Assembly (NCBI RefSeq): GCF_020859565.1
Contig: NZ_JAJHUO010000001.1
Location: forward strand, 167,014 to 231,013
Length of the DNA: 64,000 nucleotides
From: Saccharothrix luteola
Lineage (GTDB): Bacteria; Actinomycetota; Actinomycetes; Mycobacteriales; Pseudonocardiaceae
Reading direction: 5' to 3'
The notes beneath the pieces are model-generated. The model was not told where the DNA came from and made no database searches. It saw only the letters and a list, made by a program, of their open reading frames with translations. A program made the position numbers and the translations under genes. Shown piece after piece: positions 17,546 to 31,100 of the stretch. Position 1 is the first letter of the stretch. The number at the start of each line of letters is the position of its first letter.

Positions 17546-18867
17546 CGCTTCCCTCCCCCGTGCCGGGTGATCCACGTGCGTTCCAGGTTCGCGACCAGGT
17601 CGGGGCTGTGCAGCAGCCGTGCCTGCTCCAGGGCGTACCAGGCCATGTACTCGCGGAACCGGGACTCCGGCTCCTCGACGCGGCGGAGCATCCGCCGGTT
17701 CGCCAGCACGGCGGGATCGGCCAGCGCGACGGCGGCCGCCGTGGTCCGGCCGGCCAGCTCGTCGGTGTCCACGACCTCGTCGCACAACGACCAGCCCTCC
17801 TGCGTCCCCGCGTCCACCCGCCGGTCGCGGAAGATCATCTGCCGGGCGAGGCGTGGGCCGGCCGCACCGGGCAGCCGCAGGTTGGCCGCGCCCGGGATGA
17901 TGCCCTCGCGCAGCGCGGGCAGCGTGAAGTACGAGCCGCGTTCGGCCACCACGTGGTCGAACACCAGCAGCAACTGCGCGCCGCCGCCGATCGCGAACGT
18001 GTCCACCACGGCGATCCACGGCTTCTCCACCGGCTCCGGCAGCCAGCCGTCCCGGTCGGTGACCAGCCCGCGCACGATCTTGTTGATGTAGCCCAGTTCC
18101 CGGCTCAGGAAGAAGTCCAGCAGCGAGATCTCGCCCTGGTAGAGCCGGGTCAGGTTGATGCCGGCGCCGAACACGCGCCGCCCGGCGTACCGCGGGTGCG
18201 TCATCGCGCCGCCGCGCAGCACGCCGACCTCGGTCGCGTCGTCCAGCAGCACGAGGTCGACCGCGACCTCCAGCGCGGCCACCACGATGTCGTCCTCGGC
18301 GTTGAGGAACGGCAGGTTCAGCAGCGTCACCTCGGACACGCCGTCGACCCGCCGCACGGTGACCACGCCGAGGTCGGCGAACCCGGTCGCGCGGAACGCG
18401 GGCAGCGCCACCATCGCCTGCGGGGTGGGCCTGCGCATGGACTCGACCAGGTGCTCACCCGCCGTCGCGTCGCGCAGCAGACCCCAGGTGAAGATGCCGA
18501 GGTCGACCTCGCGGCCCTCCTTGTCGGCCTGCGGGAGCACGCGCTCGCGTTCCCGCTGCGCCTTGGTCGGCACCAGGCCCGGCCACAGCTCGGTCGCCTG
18601 GTCGACCAGGTCGTGCAGGCCCAGCGGCGCCCGGCCGCCGTCGGTCAGCTCGGCGTGCACCCGCCCGGCGTGCCGCTCGACGAACCTGCGACGCACCAGG
18701 CGCGCGGCGTCGGTCACGGTGTCGGCCGCGCGCCGCTGGTCCGGGTCGCGTTCCGCCTTGGGCGGCAACGCGGCCAGCTCGTCCTCGACCCGGGACAGGA
18801 ACGCCGTCACGGCGCCGCTGTCCTCTTCGAAGCCACGACCGAGCGCCGGCGTGTCGTCGATTCCCAC
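17542..18867 (-). CDS. DpgC-like cofactor-free arylacetyl-CoA dioxygenase
   Basis: 441 residues from a GTG at 18867, after a GGGGGA ribosome site. It has the full DpgC layout: an N-terminal helical domain with QADKEGREVDLGIF, and a crotonase core with LNAEDD, THPRYAGRRVFGAGINL, SRELGYINKIVRGL, EKPW, VDTFAIGGGAQ and EGIIPGAANLRLPG. In glycopeptide producers DpgC uses O2 without metal or flavin to turn 3,5-dihydroxyphenylacetyl-CoA into the arylglyoxylate. The acidic, Arg and Gln residues I recall as active-site residues there appear as Glu191, Arg256 and Gln298. No DpgA, DpgB, DpgD or aminotransferase is in the window, so the substrate may be another arylacetyl thioester, perhaps CoA- or carrier-bound. 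Confidence 0.82.
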   Translation of the reverse strand: MGIDDTPALGRGFEEDSGAVTAFLSRVEDELAALPPKAERDPDQRRAADTVTDAARLVRRRFVERHAGRVHAELTDGGRAPLGLHDLVDQATELWPGLVPTKAQRERERVLPQADKEGREVDLGIFTWGLLRDATAGEHLVESMRRPTPQAMVALPAFRATGFADLGVVTVRRVDGVSEVTLLNLPFLNAEDDIVVAALEVAVDLVLLDDATEVGVLRGGAMTHPRYAGRRVFGAGINLTRLYQGEISLLDFFLSRELGYINKIVRGLVTDRDGWLPEPVEKPWIAVVDTFAIGGGAQLLLVFDHVVAERGSYFTLPALREGIIPGAANLRLPGAAGPRLARQMIFRDRRVDAGTQEGWSLCDEVVDTDELAGRTTAAAVALADPAVLANRRMLRRVEEPESRFREYMAWYALEQARLLHSPDLVANLERTWITRHGGGKR

Positions 18868-18893
18868 TGTCGGATCCCCCAAGTGCTCCCGCG

Positions 18894-21776
18894 TTACCGG
18901 TGTTGCCTGGCCCTGCCCCGCGCCCGCAGCGCCTCCTGCCGTGCCCTGCCGCGTTCGGCGGTGTCCGGCGCGGTCGCCTCGGCCGCGCCCGTGAGGTGTT
19001 CGGCCATCGCCCGCACGGTCGGGTGGCGGAACAGGTCGATCACGCTGATGTGCCGGCCGAACTCGACCCGCAACCCCTCGCACAGCCGCACGAGCAGCAA
19101 CGAGTTGCCGCCCGCGTCGAAGAAGTTCTCCCGCGCGCCGACCGTGCGGCCGAGGACGGAGGTCCACGCGCGGGTGACGGTCTGCTCGGCGTCGGTGAGC
19201 GGCAGTTCCTCGCCGTCCCGGTCCGGTGTCTCCGCCAACAGCCGCAGGATGCCGTCCCGGTCAGGTCGGCCGTCGGGGAGCACGGGCAGGGTGTCGACGG
19301 CCTGCACGCGTGCCGGGACCGTGTAGTGCGGGAGCCGTTCGGCCAGCCAGTCGCGCAGGCCGGTCGCGGACATCCCCTGCCGCACGACGGCCACCGCGTT
19401 CTCGCCGTCGAGCGCGCACGCCCGCCGCACGGCCGGGTGGGTGAGCAGGGTCGACTCGACCACGCCCAGGTCGACCCGGCCGGCCCGCCGGAGCACGTGC
19501 ACCGTGCCGTCCGGGTCGAGGCGGGCGAGGTCGCCGGTGGCGAAGACCCGGACGTCCGGGTCTGACGGGTCGGCTCCGAACGGGTCGGGTCGGAACCGGG
19601 CGGCGGTCTCGTCGGGGTCGTCGAGGTAGCCGTCCGCGAGGCCGTGTCCGCCGAGGTGCAGCTCGCCGACCACGCCGGGCGGGAGCGGGCGGGACCGGTC
19701 GTCCAGCACGTACGCCCGCACGCCGGGCAGCGGTCGGCCGTTCACGAGCGCCACCGACGTCTCGGCGGTGGCGTACAGGTCGACGAACTCGCGGTCCGGC
19801 AGGGCCACGCGCAGTGACGCCGGCGGTTCCGCGCCGGTCGTGACGATCGTGCGCACGGCGTCCGGCAGCCCTCCGGCGACGTGCAGTTCGGCGATCGCCG
19901 CCGGGGTGTCGAACAGCGCCGTGCCGGACCCGAGCGTGCCACCGTTGACCAGCGGCGCCAAGACCTCGACCATCGTCGCCGCCCCGGCGAACGACCCGGA
20001 CATCGACCACGACGTGACGTGGTCCCAGCGCAGGGAGTTCGCGAACGCCCGGTGTCCGACGACGACCGCACGGGGATCGTCGCCGGCGGTGTGCAGCACG
20101 AATGCCGGGTCGGCGGGTGTCACGGCGGCCGTGACCTCACGGGCGGGCCACTGCTCCAGCCGCAGCACGGGCGTCGGCGACGACGCGAACAACGGCTCGG
20201 CCCGTTCATCGGCCAGCACGACCGCCAGGCCGTACTCCTCCGCCATGGCCCGCAACAGGTACCCGGGCTGCGCGGGGTCGAGCGGCACGCACACCCCGCC
20301 CGCCGTCAACACCCCGAGCACGGCGGCGGGCAGCGCGGCCGACTTGGCCACGCACACCCCGACCCGGGGCCGCGCGCCGAACCCGGCCAGCCGCCCGGCG
20401 ACACCGGCCACGACCTCGGCCAGCTCGCGGTAGGTCCACCGCCGGTCGGCGTCGACCGCGAGCGCGTCCGGCCGTTGCGCGACCTGCCGCGCGAACAGCT
20501 CGTGCACGCACCGCTCCACCGGCCCGGCCAGGCTCGCGCGCTGGTCGACGCCGGCCGTCCGCAGCTCCGACACCCGGAGGTCGGGGTTCTCCCCCACGTG
20601 CCGGAGCACGACCTCCAGCCGCTCCAGCATCGAGTCCACGACGGCCTCGTCGAACAGGTCCCGCCGGTAGTCGAACACCGCCTCCAGGCCCCGCGCGGTC
20701 TCGAGCAGCCCGATGCTCAGCTCGACCTTCATGCTGTCCAGCCCCATGGCCCGCCGGGTGAACGTCGTCGCGCCGACGACCCGCGGCGCGGCCTCCACGT
20801 CGTGGCTGAACATCACCTGGAACAGCGGGTGGTAGCTGGGGTCGCGCACCACGGCGAGCTTCGCCAGCACGTCCTCCAGCGGCAGGTCCGGGTGCTCGTG
20901 CGCGTCCAGCACGTCGTTGCGCACGCGGCGCAGCACCTCGGTGAACGTCGGGTCGTCGCCGAGTTCGGTGCGCAGCACCACCGGCTTGACCAGGTACCCG
21001 ATCAGCGCCGCGTGCGCCGAGCTGTCCCGCCCGGACAGCGCCATGCCCATCAGCACGTCGTCGTTGCCGTAGTGGGCCAGCACGACGTCGCAGGCGGCCT
21101 TGAGCGCCATGTACGTCGTCGCCCGCCCGCGCCGCGCGACCTGCCGCACGCGGTCCAGCACGTCGGCCGGGATCAGCCGGGTGCGGCCGGCCGACCGGTG
21201 GTCGGTGGTCATCGGGCGCGGCCCGGTGGTGGGCAGGTCGATCACGTCCCGGGCGCCTGCCAGCCGGCGGGTCCAGTAGTCGCGGTCGTCGCCCGCGGGC
21301 GGCAGGTCGCCGAACCGCACGGGCAGGTCCGGCAGCGCCTCGCCGCCGTACAGCGCGACCAGCTCGGCCGTGAACACGTCCAGGGACAGGCCGTCGATGG
21401 CGATGTGGTGCACGTTGACCACGAGCCGGTGCCGGTCCGGTCCCAGCCGCAGCAGCAGGACCCGGAACGGCGGCCCGGCGGCCAGGTCGAACGGCTCCTG
21501 CCCGAACCGGTGCCCGGCCTCCTCGTCGCCGTCCACCGCGGACAGCTCGATCGGCACGACCGGTTCGACCACGTGCGCGCCGTCCTCGACGCGGGAGCGC
21601 AGCGGCTCGTGCCGCGCGACGATCGTGGTCAGGCACCGGCCGAGCAGGTCGACGTCGAGCGGGCCGTCGACGTCGACCGCGAACGGGTGGTTGAAGAACG
21701 GGTCGCCGGGCCGGATGCGCGACAGCGTCCACAGCCGCTGCGCGGCGGGTGAGAGGGGGAACCGGTCAGAGCCCAC
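18894..21776 (-). CDS. NRPS protein C-A*-PCP with degenerate adenylation domain
   Basis: 960 residues. Condensation domain 1-405 with an intact HHIAIDG (123-129). Adenylation-like domain about 420-845 with core motifs lost: A3 reads LHTAGDDPRAVVV instead of the Gly-rich TSGxTGxPKG loop, the A4 Asp is absent (SGSFAGAATM), A5 is LYATAETS, A8 is shortened to GRVDLGVVES (QVKIRG loop gone), and the catalytic Lys of A10 is Arg (DGRPDRD). A7 (FATGD) survives. The carrier domain is intact (FFDAGGNSLLL, Ser892). It very likely cannot adenylate, so its PCP must be charged in trans or be used only as a docking or transfer site. It starts within the end of the MFS gene (11-nt overlap). Confidence 0.85.
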   Translation of the reverse strand: MGSDRFPLSPAAQRLWTLSRIRPGDPFFNHPFAVDVDGPLDVDLLGRCLTTIVARHEPLRSRVEDGAHVVEPVVPIELSAVDGDEEAGHRFGQEPFDLAAGPPFRVLLLRLGPDRHRLVVNVHHIAIDGLSLDVFTAELVALYGGEALPDLPVRFGDLPPAGDDRDYWTRRLAGARDVIDLPTTGPRPMTTDHRSAGRTRLIPADVLDRVRQVARRGRATTYMALKAACDVVLAHYGNDDVLMGMALSGRDSSAHAALIGYLVKPVVLRTELGDDPTFTEVLRRVRNDVLDAHEHPDLPLEDVLAKLAVVRDPSYHPLFQVMFSHDVEAAPRVVGATTFTRRAMGLDSMKVELSIGLLETARGLEAVFDYRRDLFDEAVVDSMLERLEVVLRHVGENPDLRVSELRTAGVDQRASLAGPVERCVHELFARQVAQRPDALAVDADRRWTYRELAEVVAGVAGRLAGFGARPRVGVCVAKSAALPAAVLGVLTAGGVCVPLDPAQPGYLLRAMAEEYGLAVVLADERAEPLFASSPTPVLRLEQWPAREVTAAVTPADPAFVLHTAGDDPRAVVVGHRAFANSLRWDHVTSWSMSGSFAGAATMVEVLAPLVNGGTLGSGTALFDTPAAIAELHVAGGLPDAVRTIVTTGAEPPASLRVALPDREFVDLYATAETSVALVNGRPLPGVRAYVLDDRSRPLPPGVVGELHLGGHGLADGYLDDPDETAARFRPDPFGADPSDPDVRVFATGDLARLDPDGTVHVLRRAGRVDLGVVESTLLTHPAVRRACALDGENAVAVVRQGMSATGLRDWLAERLPHYTVPARVQAVDTLPVLPDGRPDRDGILRLLAETPDRDGEELPLTDAEQTVTRAWTSVLGRTVGARENFFDAGGNSLLLVRLCEGLRVEFGRHISVIDLFRHPTVRAMAEHLTGAAEATAPDTAERGRARQEALRARGRARQHR

Positions 21777-22987
21777 TGGTCGCCTCCACGCGGGTCGCTC
21801 GGCGGACGGGGATCGCGAACACCAGGGAGCACACCAGCAACGCCAGGCCCGCGTAGACGATGGAGTCGGCGATGCCGGGCCACGACGCGGTGATTCCGCC
21901 CAGGGCCACCCCGACGACCATGCTGGTGGTCATCACCGAGTTGAGCAGCCCGACGCCGCGACCGCGCAGCACCTCGGGCAGGTCGCGCAGCACGGTGTTC
22001 GCGATCGGCACCTGGAACAGGCTGGACCCGAGCCCGGCGATCAGGCACCAGACGACCACCGACGCGAACCCGAGCTGCCCGCGCAGCCACTCCGTCGGCG
22101 CGAGCGCCGCCAGCGACAGCCCGAACAACGCCACGGTGACCAGCAGCAGCCCGCGCACCGGGTACTTGCGGACCATCACCGGTCCCAGCAGCGCGCCGAG
22201 CACGGCCCCGCCGCCGAACACGGCGTGCGCGAGCCCGTACTCGCCGGGCGGCAGGCCGAACACGGTCAGCAGCTGGGCGTTGAAGTTGGTGGTGAACAGG
22301 CCGAGCACGACCATCATGGGCACCAGGAACGCGAACAGGAACCGCAGCGTCGGCACCCGCAGCACCTCGCGCAGCCCTTCGCGCAGCGCCGCCCAGTACT
22401 TCTGCGGCGGCCCCGTCGAGACGGGCACCTTCTTCAGCACGCCCATGCTGCCCAGCAGGACCGCCGAGACCGCGAACGTGGCCGCGTTGATCACCAGCAC
22501 GGCGGGCACGCTGCCCAGCGCGATCAGCAGGCCGCCCAGCGCCGGGCCGACCAGGTTCAGGGTGTGGTTGGTGCTCTGGAACAGCGCCACCGCGGACGGG
22601 ATGCTGTGGTTGCCCACGATCGCCGGGATGGCCGCGATCCGCGCGGTCTCGAAGAACGTCTTGCCCAGGCCTTCCAGGAAGATCAGCGCGAGCAGCAGCC
22701 AGGACGAGCCCAGCGCCGGGATCATGGCCAGCACGATCACCACCCGGGCCAGGTCGGACCCGACCAGCAGCACCCGCTTGGGCAGCCGGTCGGTGAGCGG
22801 ACCGGCGAACACGCCCAGCACGCCGGTCGGCAGCAGCTGCGCGATGATCACCAGCGCGATCAGCGCGGCGGGCGCGTCGCTGAGCGTCGCGGCCACGTAG
22901 ATCAGCGTGATCCGGGCCATCGCGTCACCGAGGAACGACGCCACCACCGCGAACCAGTAGCGGATGTAGGTGCTGTCCTTGAGCAGT

Positions 22988-22995
<8 letters not shown>
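21766..22995 (-). CDS. MFS exporter (EntS-like)
   Basis: 409 residues with about 12 hydrophobic segments. The loop after the second segment reads AGPLTDRLPKRVLL, the MFS cytoplasmic motif (G-x-x-x-D-R-x-x-x-R). A charged central linker (YWAALREGLREVLRVPTLR) is typical of the MFS_3/EntS group that exports siderophores and peptides. It sits inside the NRPS operon, overlapping both NRPS genes by 8-11 nt, so it probably exports the product and may give self-resistance. Confidence 0.85.
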
Positions 22996-26937
<3,942 letters not shown>

Positions 26938-26941
<4 letters not shown>

Positions 26942-28125
26942 GGTCGGGCTCCTCGGTAGCGGTCCTTCAGCTCGGTCAGCCGCCGCAGCCCGGCCAGCAC
27001 GGTCTCCGGTTCCAGGCCGAAGTCGACCAGGCACGCGGCCTCGTCCACGCCCAGGTCCACCAGGTCCTCCACCAGTGACTCGCCCTTGTCGGGCGTGCCC
27101 AGCAGCGCCAGGCCCTCGAAGTAGCGGTCGAAGGTCGCGGCCAGCATCGCCTCGCGGCCGGCGTCGTCGAGCTCGTTGTACCGGCTGTCGAAGTTGCCCT
27201 GCTGCGCCAGGAACGTCCGCAGGTAGTCGATGAGCGGCTCGCGGACCTGCTCACGCACCTCGTCCTCGTCCTCGCCGAGGAACGTGTGCACCATCGCGGT
27301 GACCCGGCCGTCGCCGTGCCCGGCCTCCTTCGACGCCTCGCGGTACGTGGTGATCTTGTCCCGCAGGTCGGCGGGCCGTTGGGCGACCAGGCCGGTCAGC
27401 ACGTTCGCGCCGATCTCACCGGCCCGGACGAACGTGTCGACGCTGCCCTGCGAGGAGATCCACAGCGGCAGCCGGGACTGACGCGGCCGGGGCAGCGTGC
27501 GGACCGGCACGCCGTCGATGTCGACGGTCTCGCCGGCCCACAGCCGTCGCACCAGGTCGATCGCCTCGAACATGTCGTCCTTGCGGCTGGCGTACCGGGC
27601 TCGGCCGCCGGGTGCGAGCACGAAGTCGTCGGGGTGCCAGCCGGACGCGCACGCGATCGCCACCCGGCCGCCGGACAGGTTGTCCACCACCGACCACTCC
27701 TCGGCCAGCCGCACCGGGTGGTGCAGCGGCACGGCGACGCTGCCCGCGCGGATCTGGATGTGCTCGGTGCGCACCGCGATGGCGGCGGCGAGCACGGACG
27801 GGTTCGGGTACAGGCCGCCGAAGTCCACGAAGTGCCGTTCCGGCACCCAGATCGCGGAGTAGCCGTTGCGGTCGGCGTACTCGGCGCTGTCCAGCAGCAG
27901 CCGGTAGTTGTCCGGCCGCTCGACCGAACCGTCGCCGGAGAAGAAGAACAGGCTGAAGTCCATGGTGCTGGACCCGCGCCGGGTGCGGCGGGGCGGTTTC
28001 GGCGTCGGCCGCGCGGTCGGCGCCTTGACGTCCCGTTCCCGCATCGCGCGTGCCAACGCCTCGCGCTGCGTCGGGGTCAACGACGACAGCCGCTCGCGCA
28101 GCTGCCGGCGGCGTTCGTCAGACAT
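26938..28125 (-). CDS. luciferase-like FMN monooxygenase (MupA/Atu3671 type) with docking helix
   Basis: 395 residues. Residues 1-30 (RERLSSLTPTQREALARAM) match the N-terminal docking helix of the downstream NRPS. From about residue 55 the domain is a luciferase-like monooxygenase: MDFSLFFFSGDGS, YSAIWVPERHFVDFGG, RAGSVAVPLHHPVRLAEEW, GGRVAIACASGWHPDDFVL. This is the natural-product LLM domain (TIGR04020) usually embedded within PKS/NRPS proteins; here it is a separate protein. It uses reduced flavin and O2, probably to oxidise a carrier-bound intermediate. It overlaps the PKS end by 8 nt and the NRPS start by 4 nt, lying exactly between them in the assembly order. Confidence 0.87.
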
Positions 28126-31100
28126 CGCCCTCGCCCCTCAGCCGCGCCTCGACCTCGTCCGGGGACAGGTTCTCGATCTCCCGCAGGAGCGCGTCGAACT
28201 CGTCCAGCCCGATCGACTCCGCCTGGTGCGCCCGGATCGCGGCGGCCAGGCCGGTCACCGTCGGCGCCTCGAAGATCGCGCTCATCGGCAGGTCGCCGTG
28301 CAGCCGGCGGAGCCGGGAGACGATCTGGATGGCGAACAGCGAGTTGCCGCCCAGCTCGTAGAAGTCGTCGTCCGGGTCGATCCGGGCCACGCCCAACGTC
28401 TCCTGCCAGACCGTCGCCACGCCGCGGGCGACCTCGTCGTCCGGCCACACCTGCGCCGGGTCCCAGTCGGCGTCCGCGCTGCCGCCGCCCAGCGACGCCA
28501 CGAACGCGGACGCGGTCAGCCCGTCCTTGGCCGCCAACACCTCCTGGAAGTCCACCGCGGACACGATCAGGCGGTGGTGGCCGGCGGCCAGCGCGGCTCG
28601 GGCGATCGCGACGCCCTCGGCGGCGGTGATGCCCTCGGTGAGGCGTTGGCGGCGGAACCGCTCGCGCACGTCCGGCAGGTCGGCCATCTGCTGTTCGAGC
28701 CAGTCGTCCCAGGCCCACTGCGCCCAGTCGAGGACCAGCCGGCCGCGCGCGGGCGCGAAGGCGTCCAGGAAGGCGGCCGACGCGCAGTTCTCCGCCTGCC
28801 CGAAACCGCCCAGGACCCCGGTGGTGGACCCGCACAGCAGCACGAAGTCCACGTCCGGCAGCAGTTCGTCCAGCAGCAACGTGGTCGCCACGTGCGCGGA
28901 CAGCACTTCTTCGGCCTGCTCGCGGGTCTTCAGGGCGATGAGTCCCGCGCCTCTGGTGTCGGCCGCGTGCACGACACCGCGCACGTCGTGCTGCCGGGCC
29001 ACGTCGGCGAGGTGTTCGGGCTCGGCGGTGACGACCTTCGCGCCGGCCTTCGTCATGTCCTCGACGAACGCCCGGCCGAGCTCGCCGTCCGCGCCCGTCA
29101 CCAGGTAGGTCGCGCCTTCCTGCCACGGCTGGGCGTCCGGCAGCTCGACCGGGGCGTAGGACCGGGTCCAGCGTCGGCCGTCGCGGTAGGCGACCTGGTC
29201 CTCGCGGAGGTCGGCGGACAGCTCGGCGAGCAGGTGGTCGACCAGTCGTCGTCGGTCCTGATCGTCCCGGGGCAGCGTCACGTCCACGCAGTGGCACGAC
29301 ACGTGCGCGTACTCCTGCGCGATCACGGTCGCCGCGCCGAGCACGGTCGCGCGCTCCGGGAGGATCACCGGGCCGATGTCCTGGAGGTCGTTGGTGAGCA
29401 CGTCGATCCGGACCGGGTCCGAGCCGAGGCCGCGCACGACGTCCAGCAGGCTGTGGAAGCCGTCGTCCTGGCTGGTGCGGTACCGCGTCGCCGCGTCGGC
29501 GTCGTGGGGCGCGCGGACGCTGCGCGCGTGCACCACGCGGTCCGGCCGCACGTCCGGCACCTCGCCGCCCGGCGGCACCACGGTCACCTCGCCCGGCAAC
29601 TCCGCGGCGAGCGCGTCCGCCACACCGAGGTCGTCCGCCAGCACGAGCCACACGGCGGGTTCGAGCGGCGCGCGCTTCGGCGGCGACGGCAGCCACACGG
29701 GGGCCGACGCCCACTGCGCCGGCGCCCGGCGGTTCGCCTTCCCGACCGGGGTGACCAGGTGTTCACGCCGTTCGAAGGGGTAGGTGGGCAGCGGGACGCG
29801 CAACCGGCGCTCGCCCGCGTGCAGGGCCGCCCAGTCCACCCGGCCGCCGTGCTCCCAGACCGACGCGACGGCCTCCAGCGCCGTCCGCGCTTCCGGTTCG
29901 CCGCGTCGCAGCGTGACCGCCGTGGCGGGGCGCGCCGGGTTGGCCCGCGCCAGTCCGCTGAGGACGACGCCCGGCCCGACCTCGACCAGCATCGCGTCAC
30001 CGCGCGCCAGGACCGCGTTCAGACCGTCCGCGAACCGCACCGGTTGCCGGGTGTGCGACACCCAGTACTCCGGGTCGACGGCCTGCTCGTCGGTGATCCA
30101 GGTGCCGGTCACGTTCGACGCGAACGGCAGCCGCGGCGCGGCCAGGGCGGCGCTGCGCAGCGCCTTCCCCAGCTCCGGCAGGACGGGGTCGACCATGGCG
30201 GTGTGGAAGGCGTGCGACGTCGGCACGTCCTTGACCACCAGACCTCTGCCGGTCAGCAGCTCGCGCGCCTCGGCGATGGCGTCCTCGGTGCCCGCGACCA
30301 CGCACGAGCCCGGCGCGTTCACCGTCGCGACGCTCACCAGACCGGCCAGCTCGGCGTCGGCGGAGGCCTCGTCCAGCGGCACGGCCAGCATCCGGCCGGG
30401 CGGCAGGTCCTGCATCAGCACCGCCCGCGTCGCCACCACGCGCAGCGCGTCCGGCAGGTCGAACACCCCGGCCAGGCACGCGGCGACCAGCTCGCCCAGG
30501 CTGTGCCCGATCAGGGCGTCCGGCCGCACGCCCCACGACTCCAGCAGCCTGGCCATCGCGTAGTCGACGCTGAACACCGTGGGCTGCGTGTGCAGGGTGG
30601 ACCGCAGGTCGTCTCCGCGGAACGCGACCTCGCGCACGTCCCAGCCCAGGTGCGGGCGCAGCAGCTCGGCGCACTCGTCCATCGCGTCGCGGAACACCGG
30701 CTCGTCCCGGTAGAGCTCCTCGCCCATGCCGGTGTGCTGGCTGCCCTGACCGGGCAGCAGGAACACGACGGCGGGTTCGCCGGCCTCGGTCCGGAGCGGG
30801 CGGGTCAGCGCGCGGACGGCGGCGGCCCGGTCGTCCACGACCACCGCACGCCGATGGGCGAACGGCACGCGTCCGACTTGGAGCGTGTACGCGGCGTCGG
30901 CCAGGTCGACGTCACCGGCCAGGTGGTCCGCCAGCCGCCGGGACGCCGCGTCCAGGGCCGTCGTGGTGCGCGCGGAGACCGGCAGCACCTGCCACCGCCG
31001 CCGCGGCGGGTCGGCACGCGGCGGGGGTGCGGCCTGCACCACCACGTGCGCGTTCGTGCCCCCGATGCCGAACGAGCTGATCCCGGCGCGCGGCGGGTGC

